A stretch of 64,000 nt of DNA from positions 42,604,152 through 42,668,151 of the forward strand of contig CM037781.1 of the NCBI GenBank assembly GCA_021229015.1, written 5' to 3'. Shown here piece by piece: positions 34,556 through 47,094 of this stretch. The number at the start of each line of letters is the position of its first letter. The first letter of the stretch is position 1. Below the pieces are notes generated by a model. The model saw only the letters and a program-made list of their open reading frames with translations. It did not search any database and was not told the DNA's origin. This DNA comes from Solen grandis (Eukaryota > Mollusca > Bivalvia > Adapedonta > Solenidae). A program made the position numbers and the translations under genes.

Positions 34556-34632
34556 TGATGATACGCATTTGGTGGTCCATCATCATAATCCCCGAATGAC
34601 TGAACTACTGTCGTCTGGCGTTGAATCGAACC
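34556..34632 (+). mobile_element. SINE family A tail fragment
   Basis: 'ccccgaatgactgaactact' followed by 'gtcgtctggcgttgaatc', the diverged 3' end of family A. Confidence 0.35.
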
Positions 34633-35279
34633 AAATGAACGTGACATAATACAAGTCGCAACATTGTGGGGAAGTTTGATTTGAAAAATAGCAAATTCTC
34701 ATCAAATATTAAATGTAAGTTAATACATTTCTTGTATACAACAATCAATTTTTTTAAGTTACATTAACTTGGGACAAAAATGTGTTGTCCATGTTGTTTT
34801 GAGGGCCTTTTATATTCACTTCAAATTATTATTAATAAATAAGTAAAAATTCAATTGTTTGAAGTAAACATCCACATCATGTAAATACAAGAAACAGTAG
34901 AAACGGTTACTGATGATGAACGAACATAAAAGTCAATGATAAGACTGTTATATGTTTGACCATCATTTTATTGAAAATATGCAGACTTGGTCATGGTGTT
35001 TTATTGTCCCTTCTTCTTCATCATCTTCTTCTTCTTTTGTAATGGCTAGCAATCATTTTCTGATTATGATGGCGATATATTAATGTTTTAAGATACGTTC
35101 ACCCGTCTTAAAAGGGAAGTTTTTTCTCTTTTATCATAAGGAACTCAAATGAGTTATAAGACTGGCCAATTCGAGGAGAATCAGACACGACTGGCTCGAA
35201 GATAGGATTTTATGATAGGGTATCCAAATGATTGGAACGAAAAATTCAACATATGATAAAATTAATAATGATTTCTGTG
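34633..35279. other. Non-coding DNA
   Basis: A short (TTC)n run near 35010-35036; nothing else recognised. Confidence 0.5.
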
Positions 35280-35465
35280 AAATCATTAATTTTCGTGGGA
35301 CACTAATTCGAGGTGGGTTTTTACTCACGAATATTAATCCCGCGAAAAAGTGTCTCTTATTTAGACCTCACGTTTTCAAGAACATAGATCGACGAATAAA
35401 TTTACCCACGAAATTCTCCTTGGTATATAATCAACGAAATTTCTGTCAACGAAAATTAATGATTT
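35280..35465. mobile_element. MITE with 16-bp perfect TIRs
   Basis: aaatcattaattttcg (35280-35295) and its exact complement (35450-35465) bound 186 bp that is rich in internal variants of 'cacgaatttaatcc' and 'cacgaaa'. The right end continues tttACAGTA, so a pogo/mariner-type TA insertion is possible. The 88-codon frame 35228-35494 across it is a by-product. Confidence 0.65.
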
Positions 35466-38400
35466 TACAGTATAAACATTCAAACGTGTATTAAACGTAG
35501 TCGCCTATGTACTTCATTTACATATGCATCTTACTATAGTGGGATTCATTAGCATTACAGTGTACTTTCAAAATAATGTACACATGAATACAATGGAAAA
35601 CGAGTACAATGTATTTATTCGGGACTTAAGTATGAACTCCTCTTCGTATTTGATTGTGTTTTTATATGTAATTAGATTAATTGAATATAAGTATATTATA
35701 TATGATTCAGTCAGATATGAAGATCATTTTATTTAACATTTATCCACATATCTGGGAAAACAATAGACTGAGTCTAATTAATGGTTTTTGTGCTCAAGTG
35801 TGATAACTCACATTTGACATTATGCGTTGTATACGAAACTTGCATAGTATGTAAAAAACGGTTATCTTCGATAAATCTAGTGTTTACCTTTGCAATCTTA
35901 AATAAAAATAAAAATGACCAAAAATGCAAACTTATTTATGAAAACAATGTATACATATTTGAATGATAAATTCATGGTTAAAAATATTTAATCAAATGAT
36001 GATTGCGCGTCTGCAAGGCTCATATATCTAGAAATTATCTGTAGTTTATCACATGCAGGGCTAGGCTGCACAACAAGTCCTAATGCTACCAAGAGCAAAA
36101 CATCAGTTTTATGGGTTAAAAATGTAATAAGCCGGTAGGTTAATGTCTTTCATGTATCTAGGTTTCATAAATCCCAGAGATAAGTTCGATAAATTGTGTA
36201 AAAACTAGGCTCGTGTCTACGTAAAATGAAGTTTTTTACTATAAAAAATGAATTAATAGCATTTCCCTATTTTCATAAAAATTAGTATGATTTTATACGA
36301 GTTGAGAGCTGTTTTCATTGAAACATTCTTTTATTATTTAGAATTTTGTATAAAGATAAAAGTAAATATAATCATGTATGCTTTATGTGCATTAATAACA
36401 GAAACTGGTTGATTAAAATGTACTTAATTTAAAAAGGTTACTGTGCCCAGAAAAACAGCAGATGTGATTTATGCTATAGTAAAATTCGTTCAAAGGCAGA
36501 CTCTTTTATAATTTTTACCGCTTTTTTTTTATTTATTTACTTTAACATATAAGCATTGAAAGTGTCAATTTGTTTTGAGTGCTTGTACATGAAAACACGA
36601 AAACTCGAAGAGAACTTTTCCGAGTATATCGCCTAATTCGAGGTTAATGCCTAGTCCCTTTGTGGAAAAACATAATCAAGGGAGCATACTCTCGTGTGTT
36701 TTTTTTCGAGCCTTGCGAAAATCCAAACATTTCAGTTTTTCCTGTCCTCGCATGTTCACTTTGTATGTATTCTATAAATATATTCTTTATAGTTATTGCC
36801 ATTATTGTTAGATAAGATGGTTATCTAAGTGTGTATTAATCTCTATCTCTTATTTGATTCATAAGACCACGAAATATCTCTTTTAAATTGACTCTGGTTG
36901 ATAATAAACGCTTAACACTTATCTGACTTTAAACGCAGCCTTTTAGGACAAAAACCGTTCGTAAATGTTTATTACACAATGGATATTTAGTATAATTAGT
37001 ACTGAACTCATTAATCATTTCGTCGACGAACCGTTGACTAAGACCGCGCACGATGATTTCTTATTTGTCATCGAATTTTGCATTTTATTATTTTAGAGTA
37101 TCGGTTTTTGGTTGGTATAAACGTAACTGTGTATGTTTATTTGTGATTTTATAGTTCGATGCCAGCTGTCGCTGCGTTTTGGTCTTACTGCTTCAGTAAT
37201 ATTTTGACTTGTTATGATCTGTAAAATGATAAAATGATACAAATAATGACAAAGGAATTCTCCTTTTATTGCTATTTTTTAATATTTATCATAATTTTCA
37301 CAAGTTTAAAACTTCTAAGTTCAGTCTGTATAAGAAATACGATTTTACAAGTAAACGAATAAGTATTAAAGTGACTGACTTAACATTAATCAGTCAGAAA
37401 GGCAGGCTGGTTAATCGGCGATTTTTTTTCGGACTGATTCCAAACACTAATGCATAGTGTGTCTTTCTGCGAAACATAGAGTTGATCTAACAGAGGGGAA
37501 ATATACTTAGACTTTAATTTTCATCCATAGTTGATGCATTTCACGTTCTATGATATGTATAACAATGCAATTATACAAATGTAGTTTCCATTACATATCG
37601 TATAGATTAACCGCATCTAAGGCGCGGCATTGAAAATTAGAATTTACCAGAAGCCTGATATGTTTTGATATTTTGTAAATTCTATTTAATGAGATTCTCT
37701 GAAATAATGTTTTTCGCAGTAAAATGCTGAAAACAGAATAAGGTAATGGAAAAGACGAGAGAACGTGTATGCCATCGATACCTATGGGAAAAGTAAAGGC
37801 AGCTAATCTACATTAATTTGTTGGATGTTCGCAGTTGGGTTTCAAAAGTATTGGACTATTATAATCGGCACTCGGGGTCAAGGACAGTCCCCATGGCGAC
37901 GGTAAAATCTGTCCCGACACACCCATAACGTAATTGAGGAAAGGCAGCATAGAACGTCTCCTAACAGACAAGAACTATTGTTGAATTATGCAATGCGGTT
38001 GTACCAAAGTAATTCATTATATTATGACGGTACGATAAAATGAAATGGTGTTGACCCTGTGTTAAAGCCGGACGAATTATTTAGCATTTACTGATTTAAG
38101 ATATTTTTGGTAGTCGTAATATAAAAATTGAGCTAAACATAAGTTGAAATCTAAATCAAAGCATTATACAAAGTTTAACTGACTTCTATACTGTTCACGA
38201 TGCGTTAAAGATTACCTAGAGACAAATTCACTTGTACAATGTACATCGTCTCAACGCATAATGGAAACATTAAAGAAAATGAATAAAAAAAATGTCACGT
38301 GCATTACACACAATTAAAGTTATGATGTCATAGCACGAGAACACACTCGGATAGGCTAACCCTTTCTGATACCACATACATCGTAAATTGCATGAAGGTC

Positions 38401-39658
38401 TGCTGGACAATTTTAATGCAAGTGTAACAAAGTTTAATATATTTCATTCGATATAAATATAGTTATATAATTATTAATAATGGGTGTATGACTGATGATG
38501 TATCTACTGACAACAGTCAGCTATTAATATTTATTCATATTTAGTAATATTTGTAAACTTATACTCAACAGTCTGTCTTCAAGTAACAAAGAATTTCAAG
38601 GAAACTTTAATACCAAATGCATAAAATCAATGAATAGAATGAAGATCATTGTGGTCAAGAAGAAACTTACATAAAATGGATAAGAAGGTCGTTGGTATGA
38701 ACCCTGTAGGGTTGACCTTCTCGTGTGTTCAATACTGCCAAGCCACCACGAAAAAAAACAACAACAACAACAAAAGAGGGATAACTATAATTAATAAGAA
38801 CGTGTTTCCCAATCGACGTAAAAAAGAAATATTTTTAAATTTAAGTAATGAGTTCATAAAGTTAAATATACCAAGTAAGTATAATTAAATAATTCGTATC
38901 AAATGTGATAACAAAAACAATTCATCACCAAAGGTCAGTCAAGGACTATTTTTATCAAGGACTGTAACCCCTGAGTGACAATATACATATACTGTATATA
39001 AAGGCCATATCTTCTTCGTGTTTCTTTGTTTCTGTTGCTGTTTTCTTCTTTTTTTTCTTTTAATATATAATGTTTTTTCTTGTCTCTTTATATTTTTGAT
39101 CACCAAAATGATCGATATAAAGCAACCCATTGTGAAATTGCCATTTGGACATTTGGACGTCACGTTTTATAATTGTTACATGCCGGCTGCACAGCTAATA
39201 TTTCTCCTCGAAACTTATTGTGAATAGAATTATGTGATAATTTCATGTTTATTGATAGACTTTCAGCTGCAAGACAACTGTCTATTGGTGGGATGTTTCA
39301 GAAGAAAATCTCTTTAAACGCATGCAAGAAAACGCCATTAGTATTCTTGCTTAACATCTTGCAGTTTATAAAAAAAAATCGAACAAAAATAAAACACCAG
39401 AGTATACGTTACGGTAGACACCAGTATCAGTTTAATACCAGAATCCTCAAGAAATCCACTATCTGCATTGTTTCTTGATGCATGTAGGTGCAGGATACAA
39501 TTCTGGATGGTGGTTGCATTGGGTGACCATGCGTCTGTGAATTGGTATTGATAGGCGTAATACACACATATAGTTACGAAATCAAATTCTTAGTCAATGA
39601 CCAGCTGTGAACAAGCTGAATTAATAGAACAATTAATGCGCTTGAGGTACATTCATCT
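35466..39658. other. 4.2 kb of non-coding AT-rich DNA
   Basis: No gene, TIR pair or SINE recognised. All frames (60-79 codons) are Ile/Phe/Lys-rich and unsupported. An (ACA)n run lies at 38757-38773 and a pyrimidine-rich run at 39012-39060. Confidence 0.45.
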
Positions 39659-39857
39659 AGTCCCTTTCCGTTGAATATTCAAGAGCAGTTCCGGTGATTT
39701 AGTCCCATGGCGTTGTATTTCCGAATGCAGTTCCGGTAATTTAGTTTCTCTCCGTTGCATATCCGAGAGCAGTCCGGTGATTAAGTCCCTCATCAAAGCA
39801 ATTCCAATCGTTTAGTCCCTCTTCGCTGTGTTTTGGAGTGCCGCTCCGGTGGTTCGG
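39659..39857 (+). repeat. 42-bp degenerate minisatellite, five units
   Basis: Units beginning AGTCCC (or AGTTTC) start at 39659, 39701, 39743, 39784 and 39814 and share 'cgttg..tat.c.agagcagt' and 'tccggtgattt'. Unit four is shortened by about 12 bp. Divergence shows that this is an old array, unlike the one at 20471. Confidence 0.8.
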
Positions 39858-40020
39858 ATTTTTCATGTGAGAAAACCTTCCAGCTGGCTTGTGGTAGGTT
39901 GGTGGTTCTACCCGGATACCCCAGTCTGTACAATCGGTAAAACTATTTTGTCCACCCGTAATGAACTGAACGCGGCTTTGTAACTGAAACACTGGCTCGA
40001 CGTCGGTTGTCCAACACCAT
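39850..40020 (+). mobile_element. SINE family C copy
   Basis: 'catgtgagaaaaccttccag', 'ctggcttgtggtaggttggt', 'ggttctacccggatacccca', then a diverged 'gtccacccgtaatgaactg' and 'ctcgacgtcgg', in family C order. Confidence 0.6.
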
Positions 40021-40989
40021 TGTACATTTTTATACCTCCTCTACTTGTGTATCAATGCGAAAAAAGGAGTTCAGTGTTGGAATAACAACTGTCTGTGTGA
40101 CTATGTCACTAGATCCCCCTTTGAGATAGACGTACATAAGATAAACTTTCCGTATTTAGCACATTTTGTATAATTTCAATTTACAGTATATACACAAGAT
40201 TACTAATCTTGGTGTAAGGATTCTTTGATCCCCACCTACGTACGCTTATGTTGTTACTAGTTCTCTGATATTTACGTAATTGAGGGTTTATCAGCTTACA
40301 TGTATATTGAAACCCTTGCTAATCGGCGCAAAATATCAACAGCCCATCAAACAGGTATTACCGTGATTTATCATCAGTGAATCTTGAAATATGCAATTAT
40401 TACAAATATTGCTCAGAGGGTTAGGGTAGTGTTATTTATGCTTACATGTGTTTTTTATGTTTAGTTACGATTGAAATAACATAAGAGTTTGTTCTGAACG
40501 CTCCTTTTAATCAAGAGCTCATCAGGTTAATAAATTCATGTTAAAATAAAATTCACGATCGATCATTCATCTTTGTTATCCTTCACAAAATGCCATTGAC
40601 TTTTGGACACTCAGGATGGCTAGACAAGGTTCAGTAAAGTCTCGTAGTCGATACCAGTAAATTACATACATAACCACATCTAGGTATCATGTTATCATCA
40701 TTATACCTCACGATTTTTTCCCTTACAAAATTCCCACTTACACGTCGTAAATTAATCCTTAACGATTCCCTCTGATGTACTATATTACCCCCAGACACAT
40801 TGAATTCATCCCCGCGTGCGTCTAGACTTATTGGGGTATCATAAAGTGCTTATTAAAATATTTCCCGGTGCTTGCAATATTAGCAAACGACAATTTTACC
40901 GAAAAAAAGTTGTCTTTTCACGAGAGAGGCCGACCAATGAGGATTTAGATAGGTTGGGTGGTGGGTTTTGTTCGGTGTAATGAAATAAA
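40021..40989. other. Non-coding DNA
   Basis: No feature recognised. Confidence 0.5.
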
Positions 40990-40993
40990 AATC

Positions 40994-41057
40994 AGATCAC
41001 AGTTTGGGCGAAAGAACATAGAACATTCATGTTCCTTTCGCCCTCCCTGGGATCTGA
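40994..41057. repeat. Inverted repeat ending exactly at the assembly gap
   Basis: The arm 'tcagatcacagtttgggcga' and following bases (from 40994) pairs imperfectly with the complement of the last 28 bases before the Ns, with a loop of about nine bases. The hairpin terminates at 41057, the last called base. Confidence 0.7.
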
Positions 41058-41157
41058 NNNNNNNNNNNNNNNNNNNNNNNNNNNNNNNNNNNNNNNNNNN
41101 NNNNNNNNNNNNNNNNNNNNNNNNNNNNNNNNNNNNNNNNNNNNNNNNNNNNNNNNN
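41058..41157. other. Assembly gap, 100 N
   Basis: Exactly 100 Ns, a conventional fixed-size scaffold gap. The true length is unknown. Repeat-array sequence begins at the first base to the right. Confidence 0.98.
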
Positions 41158-42391
41158 TTGATCCTTTTTTGGAATAATTGTAAATCAGGTTTTATGATTC
41201 AAATTCTGATACACAAGAATAAAAGGTTTGACTTGTGCGACTACTATACTTGATTGAACTTTTGCTGCTTTGCTAGGTACCAAACAGTAAAATTTTAATC
41301 AACTTTCTATCTCATTTTGCCGCTAGGGGCACTTTTCTTGAAATCATTATTTTGCTTATAACTCAAAAAGTTGAAGCCTGATCCAAATGCGGTTAATTGA
41401 ATTATGTTCCTTGTTGATAGCCTAATAAAATATGATAGTTTCTAGGTATGAGTGGCTGAAACTTTTTGAGCTAGTAACGGAAGGTTGAAAGTTCGAATCT
41501 CGTAAAAAAACTGCAAATGAGGGTAGGTCTACGAAAAACCTATCCATTTTTGTTAGAAATCAGATAGAAGAATTCTGTTTGCTGCAAATGATTTGCAAGA
41601 CATATACGCACAAAATATATGGGGTGGCGAATTTAAGAAATGCATGGTTTGTCCTCTAGAAAAAGGTCAAACTTCACTATATTTTAGGAAAAATTAAAAT
41701 TTCAAAAACATGTTTTTTTGTCGCTCCTGACTTTATTTTCTGTTCTTATCCGAAATTTACTTGTGCTCCAAATCTAAAAATATTTCATTGAGAGTATATG
41801 AACAAAAGTTTTAGTTCTAAATAGTTCTTTCGTATAATGTTTAGTTTTTGAAGATCGGACTTGATCTTTTCATTTTACGGCAATCCAAAGTTTGATCCTT
41901 TTTTGGAATAATTGTTATCCAGTTTTTATGCTTAAAATTGTGATATATAAGAAAAAGAATGTTCGATTAGTGCGACTTATATACTTGTTTGAACTATTTG
42001 CTGCATTTCTAGGTACCTAATTGTAAAATTTTTATCATTTTTTTTTCTCATTTTGCCGCTAGAGGGCGCTTTGCTTAAAATCACTCTTTTGCCTATAACT
42101 CAAAACGTTAAAGTCTAATTGAAATGCGGTTTTCAGCATTTTGTTCCTTGTTGACAGCACCACAGAATGTGATGTGATGTGATGATAGGGTATGGGGAAA
42201 TATTTGCGCTAGAGGAGTTTGAATGTTCTAACATTCCAAAAAAAAAAACAAAAAAAAACTGTGCAAATGAGAGTAGGTCTTCAAAAAACCTTTGCGTTCT
42301 GTTTCATATTAAAAACTGTGGCTGAGTTGAAATAAAGTGTTCAAGTTGATTAGGTTAAAAGCGAAAACCAAGATACCGCTTGCGGTTCTAG
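41158..42391 (+). mobile_element. Array element 1 (left end lost in gap)
   Basis: Starts in mid-monomer at the gap. It holds a B-type monomer (core box at 41323, one G short) and a C-type monomer (42056-42069), then the 3' hairpin accgc-tt-gcggt (42375-42386) and CTAG at 42388-42391. The first, A-type monomer is presumably in the gap. About 110 bp, including the AGGTCA repeat, are deleted near 41740. Confidence 0.75.
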
Positions 42392-42541
42392 TTTTTATTA
42401 TTTTTCCAATTCCACCCATTTTTGTGTCCAGCCTAGCGGCCAGATGAAAAAAGCTACAGCTATGAAATTTTGGGCATGGAGTCATCGTTATCTGAACATG
42501 TGCCTAATTGGTCAAACTTTTCACTTTTGTTTCTGATTTAG

Positions 42542-42555
42542 CCACTAGGGGGCGC
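42542..42555 (+). promoter_or_regulatory. Best CTCF consensus match, A-type monomer
   Basis: CCACTAGGGGGCGC is the vertebrate-style CTCF core. The same word lies at 50280-50293 in element 5. Confidence 0.5.
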
Positions 42556-43348
42556 AATGCATGTAATCACTGTTTTGCTAATAACTCAAAAATTTGAAAC
42601 CTGATTTAGATGCGGTTTTTTACATAATGTTCCTTGTTGACAGCCCAATCAAATATGTTGGAAATCTCATCATCGAGTACGGGAAAAAAATTGTTCTAGG
42701 AGAGGTTGAATGTTCGAACCTTTGAAAAAAGTGAAATAATGAGGGTAGGTCTACGAAAAACCTTCCCAGTTTTGTTAGAGATCAGATAGAAGAATTCTGT
42801 TTGCTGCATACGATTTGCAAGACATATACGCACAAAATATATGGGGTGGCGAATTTAGGAAATGCGTGGTTTGTCCTCTAGAAAAGGTCAAACTTCACTA
42901 AATTTTAGGAAAAATTAAAATTTCAAAAACATGTTTTTGTCGCTCCTGACTTTATTTTCTGTTCATTCTTCATGATATTTTAACACAATATGTATTGTTA
43001 TGTTTGAAAGGGCCTCACAATAAAAAAATTAAAAAAATTAAAAGGAAGGTTTTTTTTTAGCTCCAAAACTAAAAATATTTCATTGAGAGTATATGAACAA
43101 AGGTTTTAGTTCTTAAAGAGCTCTTTCCAGTGATGTTTAGTTTTTGAAGATCGGACTTGATTTGGTCATTATACGGCAGTCCAAAGTTTTATCCTTTTTT
43201 GGAATAATTGTAAATCAGGTTTTATGCTTCAAATTCTGATACACAAGAATAAAAAGTTTGACTTGTGCGACTAGTATACTTGATTGAACTATTTGCTGCT
43301 TTGCTAGGTACCAAACAGTAAATTTTAATCATTTTCTATCTCATTTTG

Positions 43349-43362
43349 CCGCTAGGGGGCGC
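43349..43362 (+). promoter_or_regulatory. CTCF-like core of the monomer (representative)
   Basis: CCGCTAGGGGGCGC fits CCRSYAGRKGGCRC. Exact 14-mers occur at 43349, 45578, 47841, 51124, 53409, 54254, 55135, 60799 and 61654. CCACTAGGGGGCGC occurs at 42542 and 50280. CCGCTAGAGGGCGC/T occurs at 42056, 45030, 51969 and 62500, and 57241 and 62988 end in T. Degenerate forms lie at 41323, 44191, 46402, 48728, 52565, 55983, 58416, 59236 and 60106. All are on the plus strand. Binding by CTCF is inferred. Confidence 0.45.
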
Positions 43363-43845
43363 TTTTCTTGAAATCATTCTTTTGCTTATAACTCAAAAAG
43401 TTGAAGCCTGATCCAAATGCGGTTAATTGAATTATGTTCCTTGTTGATAGCCTAATAAAATATGATAGTTTCTAGGTATGAGTGGCTGAAACTTTTTGAG
43501 CTAGTAACGGAAGGTTGAAAGTTCGAATCTCGTAAAAAAACTGCAAATGAGGGTAGGTCTACGAAAAACCTATCCATTTTTAAAAAAGAAGAATTCTGTT
43601 TGCTGCAAATGATTTGCAAGACATATACGCACAAAATATATGGGGTGGCGAATTTAAGAAATGCATGGTTTGTCCTCTAGAAACGGTCAAACTTCACTAA
43701 ATTTTAGGAAAAATTAAAATTTCAAAAACATGTTTTTGTCGCTCCTGACTTTATTTTCTCTTCATTCTTCATGAAATTTTCACACGATATGTATTGTTTA
43801 TGTTTGAAAGGGCCTCACAATTCAAAAAATAAAAAAGAATTGAAA

Positions 43846-43857
43846 AGGTCAAGGTCA
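43846..43857 (+). promoter_or_regulatory. AGGTCAAGGTCA nuclear-receptor-type direct repeat (representative)
   Basis: Two AGGTCA half sites with no spacer (DR0), also containing TCAAGGTCA, the extended half site of ERR and FTZ-F1/NR5A-type receptors. DR0 is the type of site bound by NR6A1/GCNF. Perfect copies begin at 43846, 44719, 46095, 48391, 50786, 51632, 53070, 53914, 55648, 57752, 58082, 58929, 59759, 61314, 62185 and 63496. Near copies exist at about 46912, 49236 and 56494. Function is inferred. Confidence 0.45.
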
Positions 43858-44370
43858 TATTACGATTATTGTGTTTTTATTCGGCCACAAATTGCTCCAA
43901 AACTAAAAATATTTCATTGAGAGAATATGAACAAAAGTTTTAGATCTTCAAGAGCTCTTTCCAGTGATACTTAGTTTTTGAAGATCGGACTTGTTTTGGT
44001 CATTATACGGCAGTCCAAATTTTGATCCTTTTTTGGAATAATTGTAAATCAGGTTTTATGCTTCAAATTCTGATACATAAGAATAAAAAGTTTGACTTGT
44101 GCGACTAACGTTAGTATACTTGATTGAACTATTTGCTGCTTTGCTAGGTACCTAACAGTAAAATTTTAATCAATTTTCTTTCTCATTTTGCTGCTAGGGG
44201 CGCTTTTCTTGAAATCATTATTTTGCTTATAACTCAAAAAGTTGAAGTCCCATTCGAATGCGGTTTTTCGCATTCTGTTCCCTGTTGATAGCCTAAAAAC
44301 ATATGATAGGATTCGAGGGTCCGTGTGGCTGAAAGCTTTTGAGCTACGGAAGGTTGAATAATCGAACCTT

Positions 44371-44405
<35 letters not shown>

Positions 44406-45380
44406 GTGCAAATGAGGGTAGGTCTACGAAAAACCTATTCGTTTTTGTTAGAGATCAGATAGAAGAATTCCGTCTCCGGCATACCATTTAAAAGACGTAT
44501 ACACACAAAATATATGGGATGGCGAATTAAGGAAATGCGTGGTTTGTCCTTTAGAAACGGTCAAACTTCACTAAATTTTAGGAAAAATTAAAATTTCAAA
44601 AACATGTTTTTGTCACTCCTGACTTTATTTTCTGTTCATTCTTCATGAAATTTTCACACGATATGTATTGTTATGTTTGAAAGGGCCTCACAATTCAAAA
44701 AATAAAAAAGAATTGAAAAGGTCAAGGTCATATTACGATTATTGTGTTTTTATTCGGCCACAAAACTCCAAAACTAAAAATATTTCATTGAGAGTATATG
44801 AACAAAAGTTTTAGTTCTTAAAGAGCTCTTTCCAGTAATGTTTAGTTTTTGAAGATCGGACTTGATTTGGTCATTATACGGCAGTCCAAAGTTTGATCCT
44901 TTTTTGGAATAATTGTAAATCAGGTTTTATGCTTCAAATTCTGATACATAAGAATAAAAAGTTTGACTAGTGCGACTTATATACTTGTTTGAACTATTTG
45001 CTGTTTTTGCAATTTTGTTTCTAATTTTGCCGCTAGAGGGCGTTTTGCTTAAAATCACTCTTTTGCTTATAACTCAAAATGTTAAAGTCTGATTGAAATG
45101 CAGTTTTCAGCATTTTGTTCCTTGTTGACTGCACCACAGAATGTGATGGATTTCAAGGGACAGGGTATGGGAAAATATTTGCGCTAGAAGAGTTTGAATG
45201 TTCTAACATTGCAAAAAACAAAAAACAAAAAACAAAAAAACAAAAACTGTGCAAATGAGAGTAGGTCTTCAAATACCTTTTCGTTCTGTTTCATATTGAA
45301 AATTGTGGCTGAGTTGAAATAAAGTGTTCAAGTTGATTAGGTTAAAAGCGAAAACCGAGATACCGCTTGCGGTTCTAGTT

Positions 45381-45408
45381 AGGTTTTCGCATCGCAGTGC
45401 GAAAACCT
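45381..45408 (+). repeat. 5'-terminal palindrome, reference copy
   Basis: aggttttcgc-atcgcagt-gcgaaaacct can fold with a 10-bp stem and an 8-base loop. Further copies lie at 47644, 49960, 50010, 50066, 52306, 52359 and 57025. Each is followed by 'attgttcttcttctgtttt'. It lies immediately after CTAGTT of element 2. Confidence 0.9.
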
Positions 45409-47094
45409 ATTGTTCTTCTTCTGTTTTATTTTTATTATTATTTTTCTAACCCTTTTTTGTGAACGGCATATCACCATGATAGAAAAAAGCCACAATTATG
45501 AAATTTTTACCAGGTCCTTATATTTATGTGAACTTGATCCTAACGTTGAGAAAATTTTCATTTTTGTCTTATTTTTGCCGCTAGGGGGCGCTTTGAAATT
45601 TTTTTTTACAAATGCTAATAACTCTGTTATTTGAGGTCCGATTCAGATGTGGTTTTTTGCATTGTGTTCTTTGTCAAAAACCTAATCAAATATGATAGGT
45701 TACAAAAATCTGCGTATATAAAACTTTTTGACTACGGAAGGTTGAACGTTCGAACCTCGCAAAAAAACAGTGAAAATGAGGGTAGGTCTACAAAAAAAAG
45801 TGCCCATTTTTATTGGAGTTGAGATAAAAGAATTTTGTTTGTTGCATATGATTCGCAAGACATATACGCACAAAATATTATGGGGTGGCGAATTCGGGAG
45901 ATGCATGGTTTGTTCACAGTACGCGGTCAAACTTAACCAATATTTTCGAAAATCAACATTTTCAAAGCATGACTGTTAAGATTTTTTGCAGCTCCTGACT
46001 TTATTTTTAGTTCAATTTCTATGAAATTTTCACATTTAATGTAAAACTATGTTCTTAAGTGTCACATAATATAAAAAGTAAAAATGTATTGTAAAGGTCA
46101 AGGTCATATTAGGATTATTGTATATCAATTCGGCTTGAAAATATATGAACAAAAGATTTAGTTTTAGAAAAGTTCTTTCTAATGATGTTTAGATTTTGAA
46201 GATCGGACTTGATTTGGTCATTTTACGGCAGTCTGAAGTTTGATCTTTTTCAGGAATAATTGTAAATCAGTATTTTTGCTTCAAATTGTGATTTATAAGA
46301 AATATATGATTCAATAGCGCTTTCTTATACTTGATTGAACTATTAACTGCATTTCTAAGTACCTTATGGTAAAATGTTAATAAATTTTGTTTCTCATTTT
46401 GACGCTAGGGGGCGTTTTGTTAAAAGTCACTAGGGGCTAATAACTCTGTTATTTGAGGTCCGATTCAAATGCGGTTCTTTGCATTGTGTTCCTTGTCAGA
46501 AACTAAATAAAATATGAAAGGTTTCAATAATTTGCGTAATAATACTTTCGTGCTACAGGAGGTTGAAAGTTCGAATCTCGCAAAAACTGTGAAATGAAGG
46601 TAGGTCTACGAAAACCTACCCATTTTATTCAGAGATGAGATAGGAGAATTTTGTTTGTTGCATATGTTTCGCAAGACATATACGCACAAAATATATGGTG
46701 TGGCTATTTTGAGAAATGCATGGTTTGTCCACAGTATGCGGTCAAACTTCACCAATATTTTCGAAAAATCAACATTTTAAAAACATGACTTTTAAGGTTA
46801 TTTGCAGCTCCTGACTTTATTTTTTGTTCAATCTTCATCATTATTTCCCTGTTTATGCATTTTTATTATACAAATAAAATCATAGAAAAAATAACAGCGA
46901 AGATATGCAAATGTCAAGGTCATATACCAATTATTGTTATTTTTATCGGCATAAAATAGCTTCAAATCTAAAAATATTTTATAAAAAGTATATGAACAAA
47001 AGTTTTAGTTTGTGAAGAGATCTTTCCATTGGTGTTTAGTTTTTGAAGATCGGGGTTGAATTGGTTGAGTTATGACAGAAAGGCGAAAAGTGTA

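Larger units (their letters stand above)
42392..45378 (+). mobile_element. Array element 2 (four monomers)
   Basis: It starts directly after the previous CTAG with 'tttttattatttttccaatt', without the 5' palindrome. Order A (42542), B (43349), B-like (44191), C (45030). It ends in the accgc/gcggt hairpin and CTAG (45375-45378). A poly-A run of 31 lies at 44373-44403. The extra B monomer relative to elements 5 and 10 suggests unequal exchange inside the element. Confidence 0.8.

Noticed and set aside
41443..41520. The 'gagtggctgaaac...gttcgaatctcg' part of monomers as a tRNA gene
   Set aside because: B-box-like word only; the A box is poor and no cloverleaf with paired acceptor ends can be drawn.
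45410..45634. Frame beginning MFFFCFIF, repeated at 47673 and similar at 49989 and 52335, as a hydrophobic protein family
   Set aside because: It follows the T-rich 5' leader of the array elements, shifts frame between copies and shows no codon-level conservation.
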